46,689 nucleotides of DNA from Clostridia bacterium (GCA_021203865.1 JAJQAJ010000075.1:1-46689), one strand, 5' to 3'; numbered from the stretch's first letter, positions 34,934-43,274 are shown. Translations and numbers: made by a program. Notes: a model not told the origin generated them from the letters alone.

Positions 34934-35334
34934 AAAAAGCCTCGCTTTTTGTCGTGGCGGTCGTGTGCGTTCTCGCCATAGTCATAATAACATTCTTCGG
35001 CCAGGCTGTGGAGATGGGTCAGTTCCACATTACTATCAACGAGATAACTATAACCAACGAGCAGAGCAGCGGCACCATCAGAATGAGCTATTCGGACAAC
35101 GTCGACGCTGACGGATATGCGTACGTGTATCTCCACTGCGAAATTTCGCCCGCTGAAGCGGATGACCCCAACGCATACAGATTTCAGCTCGATGGTGATG
35201 TTGACCCCGACATCGCGGGCATAACCGAGGACAGGGGCGTCGTATACTTTTCACAGCCCTACATGGTCACCGCGAGGGTGGTCGCCACCGACGGCGGGGG
35301 AGCGTGGACGACAGTCCGCATCTGGTGCAGCTAA
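34930..35334 (+). CDS. small membrane-anchored outside protein, copy 1
   Basis: The 134-residue protein has one N-terminal membrane segment (about residues 4-23, MKKASLFVVAVVCVLAIVII) without a lipobox. A beta-rich outside domain follows (QFHITINEITITNE, then YAYVYLHCEIS and a last strand WTTVRIWC). It overlaps the permease gene by four bases, so the two are translationally coupled. The counterpart in unit 2 is 39294-39710. I do not recognise the family. A job as outside partner or substrate guide of the exporter is inferred from its fixed position only. Confidence 0.78.
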   Translation: MKKASLFVVAVVCVLAIVIITFFGQAVEMGQFHITINEITITNEQSSGTIRMSYSDNVDADGYAYVYLHCEISPAEADDPNAYRFQLDGDVDPDIAGITEDRGVVYFSQPYMVTARVVATDGGGAWTTVRIWCS

Positions 35335-35357
35335 AAAAACTTTTTTGGGTCGCGCTC

Positions 35358-37637
35358 ATGGTTTATGTGATATCTGCTGGGACGATAGCCCTTTTAATCG
35401 CACTCTATTTTCTTTTCCGCAGGTTCATTGAGGCCCACGCGCGCCTTTTTCTCAAAATCTTCGCGGTTTTGATTCTCGCGCTCTTCGCCGTCCGCTATTA
35501 CGCCTCGTCGGGTTCGCTTTTGGAAGGTGTCCACGCACTCTCGGACAACCCCTTTTACGGTGAGAATGCGGGGTGGTTTTCTTCTAAGGCGTTTTCAAAC
35601 GTCTTTATGGTGCTCGTGACCGTAGACGTCTGGATGGAGATTGCGAGTGTGCTCGTCGTCTTTGTCTTCCCGTTTTTCAAAAAAGGGAATGTCTTCGAAA
35701 ACGTCGCCAGATCTTTTACACTCATATTTTCAGTTATCAACATTGCACTCCTCAGGTGGACGTCGTATTCCTACACAGGATCATACGGCCTTGATGTGTG
35801 CAGTGTTTTCATGTCCGTAGAATCGGCGTTTGTCTTTTGCGTCTGCCTTTATTCGGCCTGCAAATCGGGGCTTAAACTTAAGAAAAATGAGTTTTTGGGC
35901 GTCATGTACGTCGTTCCCGCGATGATAGTTTTCACAATGATGCCCTGGACTTTGGAGGAGCTTTTCGGGAACTTCGGCTACGCGCACGTGACTCGCTTCA
36001 ACGCCTTCCACAGGGGTTACATCTACGCGGGAATCGTCTTTGTCATCGTCATGTACTTCTACCTTAGAAATAAAGACAGGGAGTACATCCGCATGATGCT
36101 TCTGTACATCTCCCTCGCGGCGGTGGTGACGTACTGCTCTAAATACGACTACACATCGCTATACACGGTCTCGGAGTGGCCGCTGCACCTTTGCAACACG
36201 ATAATGTTCATAGTGCCGCTTTGTCTCATGTTCAAATTCGACTGGCTCTTCTATTTCGCGCTCTTTTTCGGTGTTCTGGGAGCTTTCGTCGCGATGCTCA
36301 TTCCGACATACGAGCGCTCCATGGGCGTATTTTCACCCGAGGTCATATCCTATTGGCAAAACCACATCTTGGCCTTCGGGATTCCGCTCACGATGCTTTT
36401 CACGGGTGTCTACCAGCGCCCGAAACTCAAACACTTCTTCTATTCGCTCGTGGGCTTCGCAGTGTATTTCCTTCTAGTCATAATTTTGAACTCGTACCTC
36501 AACACCGACTTTTTCTACACGAACAAAGACCAGATAACCTCTCTTTTAGGGTCCTTTGGGATAAGGCTGAAAGAGTTTACTCTGACATTCGAGCTTCCCA
36601 ACAGCACGCTTACCTATTATCCTTTGTATCAAATTCTCTTTTTTGTCATATACGTACTTGTCGCGTTCCTCGTGTGGTTCGTCTACGCGTACATATTCAA
36701 AATACAGGACCACTACCGGCACGTCGAGGGAAGACGCCGTGAGATAAAGGCGGAGGAGTACGCCGCGTGCGTGGCCTCGGGAGTCGCGTCGCTCGGCGCG
36801 TACCAGAATGAGGAGACTAAGGGCAAGATAGTCCTTGACGGCGTATATAAAAGATACGGGGAAAACGAGTTCTATTCCGCGGCGGACGTCTCTTTTGAGG
36901 TGCACGATGGCGAGGTGATAGCTTTCCTCGGCCACAACGGGGCCGGGAAGAGCACGATAATAAAGAGCATTGTGGGGATTCACCCCTTGACCAAAGGCAA
37001 AATCGAGGTCAACGGCTATGACGTTTCCACTCAGCCCGTCGAGGCGAAAGCGGAGATTGGGTTTGTGCCCGACCACTACGCGCTCTTTGAAAGACTGACT
37101 GGGCGAGAGTACATAAATCATATGGCGGACCTCTACGGCGTCTCGGAAGATGAGAGAAACAAAAGGATTTCCGAACTTTGCGGAAAGTTCAGGATGGAGG
37201 ACTCGATTGACTCCAAAATTCAGACCTATTCCCACGGCATGAAGCAAAAGGTGGCCATAATGGCGGCGCTCATACACGACCCCAAGGTTCTCATTTTAGA
37301 CGAGCCTTTGACGGGGCTTGACCCTGCGTCTGTGTACGAGGTGAAAGAGTGCCTTCGCGAGCACGCCCAAAAGGGGAACATAGTCTTTTTCTCGACGCAT
37401 TTAATCGACGTTGTCGAAAAGCTTTGCACGAGAGTGATAATAATAAAGGGCGGGGTCATCCAGGCTTCACGCGAGATGGCAGAGTTGGCAAAAGAAGGTG
37501 TCGACCTCGAAAAGTATTTTCTTGAGGTCGGCGAGGGAGCCGACGGGGACATAAAGCGCGTTCCCGTCGAAAAAGAAGAAAAAGGGGAGGAGGAGCTCGA
37601 TTTCCTCTTCCGGAAGAAGGTTAAAATTAATCGATAG
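35358..37637 (+). CDS. TMEM164/YwaF-like membrane domain fused to an ABC ATPase, copy 2
   Basis: The 759-residue paralogue of copy 1 has the membrane half at about 1-470 and the ABC ATPase at about 489-725: Walker A GHNGAGKS (525-532), signature YSHGMKQK, Walker B LILDEPLTGLDP, H-loop STHL. WPLHLC is conserved with Cys279 and His277. It ends in a longer charged tail (VEKEEKGEEELDF). I use ATG 35358 because MVYVISAGTIALL aligns residue by residue with the start of copy 1; an in-frame GTG at 35304 lies inside the preceding gene. As in copy 1 there is no good ribosome site. The internal ribosome site and Met before the ATPase domain of copy 1 are absent here. Confidence 0.85.
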   Translation: MVYVISAGTIALLIALYFLFRRFIEAHARLFLKIFAVLILALFAVRYYASSGSLLEGVHALSDNPFYGENAGWFSSKAFSNVFMVLVTVDVWMEIASVLVVFVFPFFKKGNVFENVARSFTLIFSVINIALLRWTSYSYTGSYGLDVCSVFMSVESAFVFCVCLYSACKSGLKLKKNEFLGVMYVVPAMIVFTMMPWTLEELFGNFGYAHVTRFNAFHRGYIYAGIVFVIVMYFYLRNKDREYIRMMLLYISLAAVVTYCSKYDYTSLYTVSEWPLHLCNTIMFIVPLCLMFKFDWLFYFALFFGVLGAFVAMLIPTYERSMGVFSPEVISYWQNHILAFGIPLTMLFTGVYQRPKLKHFFYSLVGFAVYFLLVIILNSYLNTDFFYTNKDQITSLLGSFGIRLKEFTLTFELPNSTLTYYPLYQILFFVIYVLVAFLVWFVYAYIFKIQDHYRHVEGRRREIKAEEYAACVASGVASLGAYQNEETKGKIVLDGVYKRYGENEFYSAADVSFEVHDGEVIAFLGHNGAGKSTIIKSIVGIHPLTKGKIEVNGYDVSTQPVEAKAEIGFVPDHYALFERLTGREYINHMADLYGVSEDERNKRISELCGKFRMEDSIDSKIQTYSHGMKQKVAIMAALIHDPKVLILDEPLTGLDPASVYEVKECLREHAQKGNIVFFSTHLIDVVEKLCTRVIIIKGGVIQASREMAELAKEGVDLEKYFLEVGEGADGDIKRVPVEKEEKGEEELDFLFRKKVKINR

Positions 37638-37642
37638 GAAAC

Positions 37643-39289
37643 ATGGGCGCGTTTAGGACACTTTTCATGATGCAGCTTAAGGAGAAGATAGACTTCTCGT
37701 CCGCCAACAGCCTTAGAAAGCTGATTTTTAAGGCTGTTTTCGCCGTGGTCACTTTTTTGGCAGTCATGGCGATAGCGTACGTCGTCTACTTCGTTTGCAT
37801 CTATCTTCGTCTCTTCTCGCCCCTTGACCATCTTCCCGTCAGCGTCATGTCGGTCGTCTTTCTGCTTCTTTTGGTCTTTTCGCTCGTGACATGCACGATA
37901 ACTCTCTCGAAGACACTCTTTCTAAGCAAAGACAACCAGTTTCTCATGACCTTCCCCGTGCACGCGAGCACGGTCTACCTTTCAAAGGTGTGCGTGTCAT
38001 TCGTTTATGAAATACGCCGGACGTTCTATTTCCTCATGCCGATATTTTTCGCCTACGCGATAATATCGGGACTTCCGTGGTTTTCGTATTTTTGGATAAC
38101 ATTCATGCTTATCCTTTTCACGGGCCTCATGGTGGTTTTTGCGGCTTTTCTGGCGTTCCCCATAAACTACATCGTGCAGTTTTTCAAAAAGAACAGAACG
38201 GCGAGGTATGTGGGCGTCATAATTCTTCTCGCGGGAGTGGTCGCTCTCGTCGTCTGGCTCATAGGTCTCATTCCCGCGGACATAAACCTTATTCGAAGCT
38301 GGTCCAAAATATCCCAGTATCTCACACAGTTTCTCAACTGGTTCACGAAGGGATTCTATTTCTGCTACGCCTTCGTCATGTGTCTTTGCGGCAGCGACGC
38401 CTCGTATTCGACGAAATTTTTTGACAGCAACACCTGGATTGTCCTCGCCGTGGTGGTGGGAGGGATAATTCTCTTCGCTTTGATAAACATGGTGATCTCC
38501 CGCTACGCCTACGCGAAAACCGCCGACAAACAGTACGAGTTTAACAAAAAACAGTCCGTGAGGGACAAGAGGAACAGAAGAATGTCAAAGACCGCCTCGT
38601 CCCTTTATTACGACTCAAAGAGGATGCTCTCCGAAAACAACCTCCTTTCCGCTTCGATAGCGGTCATAATAATAACGCCGCTTTGCACGCTCCTTCTGAA
38701 CGCCGTCTTCGCGGCGATAAGCAAGAGGGTGGTGGGTGATTATCTCGCTATCTCGTTCAACATTTTGGTAATACTTCTTTTCGCGACCTCATCCAATGTT
38801 TGGGTGTCCTCCATATACAGTCGTGACGGGGAGTCGCTCGCCGTGCACAAGACGAAGCCGGTGAAGTCCTTCCCCGCGCTTTTTGAAAAACTGTTCGTGA
38901 GCATGCTCTCGACGGTCCTTGTGGTGGTCCCCGCGTCAGTGATATTTTTGGTTGAGGCGGACATGGGCGCCCTCGATTCGGTGCTCATCATCCTGACAGA
39001 GCTCGCTGTGGCGTTCGGACATCTCTTTTGGAGCGCCGAGATTGACTTCATGAACCCAAAACCCCAGGTTTACAGCACTTCCGGGGCCGCGGGCGTCAAC
39101 CCCAACGAGGTCAAATCCATAGCGCTTTCATTCTTTTTGTCGATAATAACGATGGGCGTCTTTTTGTTCTTCTTAATGTATGACGCGTCGTACGTCTACA
39201 TAAGGGTGTTCATTCTGGCGGCGATATTCGTTGCCTACCGCCTGATAGTTTTCAAATTCAAGTCGAGAGTCATGTACGAGGAGATGTGA
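37643..39289 (+). CDS. ABC-2-type exporter permease, copy 2
   Basis: This 548-residue polytopic protein is homologous to copy 1 over its whole length: start MGAFRTLFMMQLKEK, middle FYFLMPIFFAYAI, basic loop with FNKKQSVRDKRNRR, and SSNVWVSSIYSRDG. The motif LLxSKDNQFLMTFPV near residue 95 matches RSRDNQILLTYPV of copy 1, a shared intracellular element. It starts five bases after the fusion gene with AGGAAA as ribosome site, and ends four bases before the next gene. It presumably pairs with the ATPase of the second fusion. Confidence 0.83.
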   Translation: MGAFRTLFMMQLKEKIDFSSANSLRKLIFKAVFAVVTFLAVMAIAYVVYFVCIYLRLFSPLDHLPVSVMSVVFLLLLVFSLVTCTITLSKTLFLSKDNQFLMTFPVHASTVYLSKVCVSFVYEIRRTFYFLMPIFFAYAIISGLPWFSYFWITFMLILFTGLMVVFAAFLAFPINYIVQFFKKNRTARYVGVIILLAGVVALVVWLIGLIPADINLIRSWSKISQYLTQFLNWFTKGFYFCYAFVMCLCGSDASYSTKFFDSNTWIVLAVVVGGIILFALINMVISRYAYAKTADKQYEFNKKQSVRDKRNRRMSKTASSLYYDSKRMLSENNLLSASIAVIIITPLCTLLLNAVFAAISKRVVGDYLAISFNILVILLFATSSNVWVSSIYSRDGESLAVHKTKPVKSFPALFEKLFVSMLSTVLVVVPASVIFLVEADMGALDSVLIILTELAVAFGHLFWSAEIDFMNPKPQVYSTSGAAGVNPNEVKSIALSFFLSIITMGVFLFFLMYDASYVYIRVFILAAIFVAYRLIVFKFKSRVMYEEM

Positions 39290-39293
39290 TGTC

Positions 39294-39710
39294 ATGAAAA
39301 AAGCTTCCGCCTTTCTTATCGTCATAGTTTTGATAATGTCCGTCGTCGTGATATCGTTCTTTGGTAAATCCATCGCCGTGGGACAGTACCAGACATATTT
39401 CTCAGACATCTGGTTCACGAACGAAAAGGACGCCAACAACACGATTTACATCGAATTCGATGAGGCACAGGGCTATGGCACGGTCTTTCTCGAATACGAA
39501 TATCTTCCTGCGGACGTCGATTATCCCGATAAGGTTGCGTTCTCTCTTTCCAACGACACCTATACGGATGAAAACGGAGAAACACAGTACAAGGCTGAAT
39601 TTGTGAGACCCGGCTATCTCGTCTTCAACATGACGGGGGCTGTGCACGCATACATCCGCACGACCGACGGCTCCACCAAATCCGACGACGTGACTGTCGT
39701 CTGCTACTGA
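39294..39710 (+). CDS. small membrane-anchored outside protein, copy 2
   Basis: The 138-residue protein begins MKKASAFLIVIVLIMSVVVI, closely matching the anchor of copy 1, and continues ISFFGKSIAVGQYQ (copy 1: ITFFGQAVEMGQFH). The outside domain has little identity with copy 1 but keeps its size, beta character and a Cys at the second-last position (copy 1 WCS, copy 2 VCY). The ribosome site GAGGAG lies at the end of the permease gene. It is the last gene of the probable six-gene transcript. Confidence 0.78.
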   Translation: MKKASAFLIVIVLIMSVVVISFFGKSIAVGQYQTYFSDIWFTNEKDANNTIYIEFDEAQGYGTVFLEYEYLPADVDYPDKVAFSLSNDTYTDENGETQYKAEFVRPGYLVFNMTGAVHAYIRTTDGSTKSDDVTVVCY

Positions 39711-39747
39711 CCTTTTTTTGCTCAATTTTTTTTTATTGTTTTATCTG

Positions 39748-39771
39748 AACTCGGCTCCCAGGTCGAGTTTT
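39748..39771 (+). terminator. possible terminator of the transporter operon
   Basis: AACTCG/CGAGTT, 6 bp, loop of ten, followed by TTTACG. It lies 38 bases after the last stop, with long T runs before it (39712-39740). Weak alone; the hairpin at 39885 is stronger. Confidence 0.45.
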
Positions 39772-39884
39772 ACGAATAGTTGTGACCAAATCACCTCCCT
39801 TTGTCCCGAATGTGGGAAGATTTTGAGAAGTGAAAGGCAGTGAGCTCCATATATGTTATAGACGACCTCAATTATTCAATTTTT

Positions 39885-39912
39885 GCCGAGACTAATTGTC
39901 TCGGCTATTTTT
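39885..39912 (+). terminator. intrinsic terminator in the intergenic block
   Basis: GCCGAGAC/GTCTCGGC, perfect 8-bp stem, loop TAATT, then TATTTTT. It is 175 bases after the last transporter gene, so it either ends a long 3' UTR or a separate small transcript from 39772-39884, a stretch where I see no gene. Confidence 0.8.
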
Positions 39913-39961
39913 ATGAGTGCGATTTTTGACGAAACCATTTATCTTTTGCCGGACATGCGGA

Positions 39962-40262
39962 TATAATAAATGCTCCGGGTTTCCGGGGCCTAGTGTAGAA
40001 AATCTTACATAAAAGAAATGAGAAGCGAAACCCCTATAGTGTTAATGGCATAATAAAATGCGGTCAGTGGGGCGCCCTGAAAAACCATTCAGAAACGGTT
40101 ATAATTCAGTCACCGAAATAAAAAAAAGTGCTATCCTAATGGTATGCGCCGCAAGGCGTAAAGAAACCACAGGAGGCACCAAAGGGTGACAAGCGTGAAA
40201 GTCGGAATAAGAAAAAAGTCGGCATAAGTGGTGTGAGAGGAAAGGAGGATAAGCATCCTCCT
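39962..40262 (+). ncRNA. candidate structured non-coding RNA or remnant of one
   Basis: The 778-base space 39711-40488 has no supportable gene. After a TATAAT box (39962-39967, poor -35) comes a hairpin-rich stretch: CCGG-GTTT-CCGG, TGCGCC-GCAA-GGCGTA with a GNRA loop (40144-40160 region), AGGAGGAT-AAGC-ATCCTCCT (40243-40262), and a direct repeat GTCGG[AC]ATAAG with period 17 (40201-40228). The base composition and purine-rich joints look like folded RNA. Parts recall domain I of group II introns, but I find no domain V and no reverse transcriptase. Exact ends are a guess. Confidence 0.3.
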
Positions 40263-40340
40263 GACCTACTCGATTCGTTGGTGCACGTGAAATTTCAGGT
40301 CTCGAGGGTCAGATTCGTCCGTGGAGGTTATGTGGGTGTG

Positions 40341-40447
40341 TTAATTTTAACCAGGTACAATAAATGTGATTTTTTCACAATCTCGCTTAATTTTAACATT
40401 TTCTTTTTCATTTACGCTCAAATTTAAGAACTCACATGTATCATGTG
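40341..40447. promoter_or_regulatory. repeat elements upstream of lipoprotein D
   Basis: TTAATTTTAAC occurs twice in direct orientation (40341-40351 and 40387-40397). Between them is TGTGA-TTTTT-TCACA, and near the gene is the dyad CACATG-TAT-CATGTG (40433-40447). I could not find a convincing -35/-10 pair for lipoprotein D; TATCAT at 40439 lies within the dyad. Confidence 0.4.
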
Positions 40448-40488
40448 CGGTGTGTAACGCAAGTATATTTTTGCATAGGAGTTTTAAA

Positions 40489-43095
40489 TTGCACATGAGA
40501 GAATATGGAAAGAACACGCTTAAAACCGTCGTCGCCGTAGCACTGGCGGGGGTGATTGTATGTGGCTGCGGAGTCTTGTGGTCGTGCAAGGGCGAGGAAA
40601 AAACCGAGTCTTCTGAAAGGAAGATATCTTCCGTCGCGACGAGTGGCTTCGACCACTTTTACACGCCGGGAAGCGAGATTGACCTGGAATCCCTTTCCGT
40701 CGTCATAACTTATTCGGACAAGTCCACAAAGACGCTTACGGAAAAGCTCATAGACGTCGACGCGGAAGAGCCGATAGAGGTGGAGACGGAAGATGAGGGC
40801 ATAGTCGAACCCGCCGAAACTGAAACGGATGAAACATACGCGGACGAAAAAGACGCGGAGACCACGGACGACGGGGACGAGGAGGAAGAGACTTCTGAGG
40901 AGGAGGTCACAAAGAGCATCTTTGACGACGGAGCCGAGTTCATACTCTACACGGACGGCCTTTACGAGGAACTGACATTAGGCCATAACGCGGAAGGTGA
41001 ATATTCGTTTTCATGTCTTCTCGCCGAGGACATGGAAATCTACGATTTGGGAACAGTATACATAGGGGATGACATCACCTATTTCAACGTCACACTTTTT
41101 GAAGAGCCCGCTTTCGTGACCGAGTACAAGGCAAACCTTGAGCGTACCGGTGATAAGGATGACGACAACGATTTTGTAAAAGCGGTGGACGAGTACTGTG
41201 TGGGTGACGACAACGGCTTTGTATTCACGCCCAAGCTCACTTTATCCGACCCCGGCAACGTCAAACTCTCATTTGAGCAGAGCGTTTACAATGTGGACGT
41301 CGCCGTGTACAGGGATGAGAGCGATGAGGGAGAACCATTGAACCTTTCCGACAACCTCTATGTCTCATATTCGGATTTCACCTTCGATTTCACGGACGAG
41401 GCGGTGGGTGAGTATTTTACGATACAGATGACACTCACGGATTTCGATCGCGATTTTTCCGGAACGCCGATTGAGCCTGTCACGATGACCGTCAAGGTCA
41501 TGGACGGCTGGAATGTCTACACCGCACTGGACCTCGGACACATGAGCCTTGTCGACTCTGACCCCGGATCCAGCAATTACATTGAGCGGTTGACGAAGCC
41601 GGTCTTCTGGAACGGTTCAACAAGCAACAATCAGGTGTGCGCCTTCGACATATGGAAAGATTTTCTCGATGAGAAGGGAGAGGATAAAAACACTCTCAAA
41701 TCGACCAACGGTATTTATCTTCAAAACAACATAGAAGTGACGATGGACGACATCCCGGAAGATTTCTTCATCGGGGAGGATGAAGCCACAAAGAACGGCG
41801 TCAATTATCCCGACATGGTGGGATGCATTCGGGATGATGCTTTCCCTTACACGCACTACATGACTGACGACTTCACACTCAACGGGAATTTATTCAAAAT
41901 AGACTGCTCGACGATAAAATACGGGCTCACCACGAGGACTTCAAGTGGGCTCAAATACTATGCCGAGGGCAACACCGCGGTCAACACGTCAAATTCGGCG
42001 CTCATATCCTTCTTGGGTGAGAAGGACACCACGACAGACTGGTCGCGCGTGGATGACGCCCAAAGACATATCGCCACGGTGGAAAACGTCGAACTTGTCG
42101 GAAACGTCTCCAACCCCGGATACTCGGTAAGCGGCAAGGAGAACGGCATGGCGGCGGGAAGTTTGCAGGCGGTGCGCAGCGTGTGCTCAAAGCTTAAGAT
42201 GGACAACTGCATCTGCCGCGAGTTTGTCATGGCGGTCGACGTGGAGTCGACGAACTCCAATTATGTCGGACTTGACATGAAGGGTTCCAAGATTTTCGAT
42301 TGCTACAATTGCGCGGTCTATGAGGTCACCGCGGAAAACAACTATATCAGAAACTCGGTCTTCAAAAGAATAGGCGGGCCGATTGTCATGTCAAAGAGCA
42401 AAACTACTGACGACGGTGGTGATAACAGTTACGGATATTACTACAACTGCGGCATCGAGATAGACGACGACACCGTCATAGAAAACTATCTCGCGGGCGA
42501 CGAGGCTTGGTTTGTCAGTATGGACGTCACTTTCATCCCCGTCCTTTTGGGGTGGTTTGACGAGTTCTTTGAAAGAGTCGGGAAGACCATTTACACGGGA
42601 ATGTCGACGGCCGTCGGCGCAGACGGCGAGCAGGCCGGCTCTTCCGCCGTCAACGTCCAGTGGGTGGCGATTGATAACGGAGCGGGGAGCTCCTCGGACA
42701 CCTCTGAATATCTCAACTGCGATTTCAGAATAGGTGACACGGAGTATATGCTGAGTGAGGAAACTTATACGAAAACGTATCTTTCAGACCCGGAAAACTT
42801 CGCGTCTCAGGCGGAGTACATAGGTGCGCTTTCCAACTATTTCATGGATGAGTGCAACTACGCGTACATGCCGCTCGTCTTTTCGACGAACACCGGAAAA
42901 AGCTTCACGATAGCCTCTCAGACGATGTCGGGCGGGGATCCGTTCTATGATCTCGCGGCTTACGCTCTGGATAGCAAACTTGTGCCCGTAGAACTTACGG
43001 AGGAGGACACGGAGATGTTCCTCTACCTTTGGTTCGGGTCTATCCGCGGAGTTCTCGCGATGCCTTTGGGCGACGCCGTGACGGAGGAGACATAG
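40489..43095 (+). CDS. surface lipoprotein D, Ig-like plus beta-helix family with acidic insert
   Basis: This protein has about 868 residues. I place the start at TTG 40489, seven bases after AGGAG (40477-40481); ATG 40495, two codons on, is 13 bases from it and is the alternative. The lipobox is LWS-Cys. The Ig-like region begins TSGFDHFYTPGSEIDLES, followed by an insertion of about 50 residues made almost only of Glu, Asp and Thr (40756-40918) that no paralogue has. The core keeps VGDDNGFVFTPKL, MDGWNVYTALDLGH, NGIYLQNNIEVT, IPEDFFIG and NGNLFKIDCSTIKY. The beta-helix-like stretch has MDNCICREFVMAVD. With E it forms a second subgroup (SSVATS and FDHFYTP). The function is unknown. Confidence 0.82.
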   Translation: MHMREYGKNTLKTVVAVALAGVIVCGCGVLWSCKGEEKTESSERKISSVATSGFDHFYTPGSEIDLESLSVVITYSDKSTKTLTEKLIDVDAEEPIEVETEDEGIVEPAETETDETYADEKDAETTDDGDEEEETSEEEVTKSIFDDGAEFILYTDGLYEELTLGHNAEGEYSFSCLLAEDMEIYDLGTVYIGDDITYFNVTLFEEPAFVTEYKANLERTGDKDDDNDFVKAVDEYCVGDDNGFVFTPKLTLSDPGNVKLSFEQSVYNVDVAVYRDESDEGEPLNLSDNLYVSYSDFTFDFTDEAVGEYFTIQMTLTDFDRDFSGTPIEPVTMTVKVMDGWNVYTALDLGHMSLVDSDPGSSNYIERLTKPVFWNGSTSNNQVCAFDIWKDFLDEKGEDKNTLKSTNGIYLQNNIEVTMDDIPEDFFIGEDEATKNGVNYPDMVGCIRDDAFPYTHYMTDDFTLNGNLFKIDCSTIKYGLTTRTSSGLKYYAEGNTAVNTSNSALISFLGEKDTTTDWSRVDDAQRHIATVENVELVGNVSNPGYSVSGKENGMAAGSLQAVRSVCSKLKMDNCICREFVMAVDVESTNSNYVGLDMKGSKIFDCYNCAVYEVTAENNYIRNSVFKRIGGPIVMSKSKTTDDGGDNSYGYYYNCGIEIDDDTVIENYLAGDEAWFVSMDVTFIPVLLGWFDEFFERVGKTIYTGMSTAVGADGEQAGSSAVNVQWVAIDNGAGSSSDTSEYLNCDFRIGDTEYMLSEETYTKTYLSDPENFASQAEYIGALSNYFMDECNYAYMPLVFSTNTGKSFTIASQTMSGGDPFYDLAAYALDSKLVPVELTEEDTEMFLYLWFGSIRGVLAMPLGDAVTEET

Positions 43096-43116
43096 GAGAC
43101 ATTTTGACATTATCAC

Positions 43117-43149
43117 TCCCGCGAGTATGGTAAAGCTCGCGGGATTTTT
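43117..43149 (+). terminator. terminator after lipoprotein D
   Basis: TCCCGCGAG/CTCGCGGGA, perfect 9-bp stem, loop TATGGTAAAG, then TTTTTC. Confidence 0.92.
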
Positions 43150-43206
43150 CTCGTCTGACATTTTAGGCGTTTTTGTGAAAATTGGCGTCCCCATGCGGTA
43201 AACTCC

Positions 43207-43235
43207 TTGAAATAGAAGTCCTTAAAGCGTATACT
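43207..43235 (+). promoter_or_regulatory. promoter of lipoprotein E
   Basis: -35 TTGAAA (43207-43212), 17-base spacer, -10 TATACT (43230-43235), 40 bases before the ATG. Confidence 0.75.
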
Positions 43236-43274
43236 TAAAACGTATATAAATTTTATTTTGTGCGGAGCGAAAAG

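Larger units (their letters stand above)
31042..39710 (+). repeat. tandem duplication of a three-gene transporter module
   Basis: Unit 1 (31042-35334) and unit 2 (35358-39710) each encode, in the same order, a membrane-domain/ABC ATPase fusion, a permease of about 550 residues and a small anchored protein. Fusions and permeases of the two units align end to end; the small proteins share only the N-terminal anchor and general pattern. The units are clearly related in protein sequence but diverged at DNA level, so the duplication is old. Confidence 0.9.

Noticed and set aside
35304-35357. GTG start of the second fusion inside the preceding gene
   Set aside because: Copy 1 and copy 2 align from ATG 31042 and ATG 35358 onward; the extra 18 residues have no counterpart.
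34013-36400. Long open frames in other frames over the transporter genes
   Set aside because: They are shadows: high-GC third positions keep several frames open, the products are Arg/His/Ser-rich, and the real frames have clear membrane and ATPase signatures.
40233-40427. 64-codon open frame in the intergenic block
   Set aside because: The product is hydrophilic then poly-aromatic, without a family pattern, and runs across the repeat elements before lipoprotein D. It looks like chance.
40417-40447. CRP-like site TGTGA/TCACA as a catabolite operator
   Set aside because: The dyad at about 40366-40380 has a 5-base spacer instead of 6 and is mostly a T run; a CRP role in a clostridial genome is not supported by this alone.
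39962-40488. Group II intron call
   Set aside because: Some phrases recall intron domain I, but no domain V sequence, no reverse transcriptase and no clear GUGYG boundary were found. Kept only as a hypothesis for the structured block.
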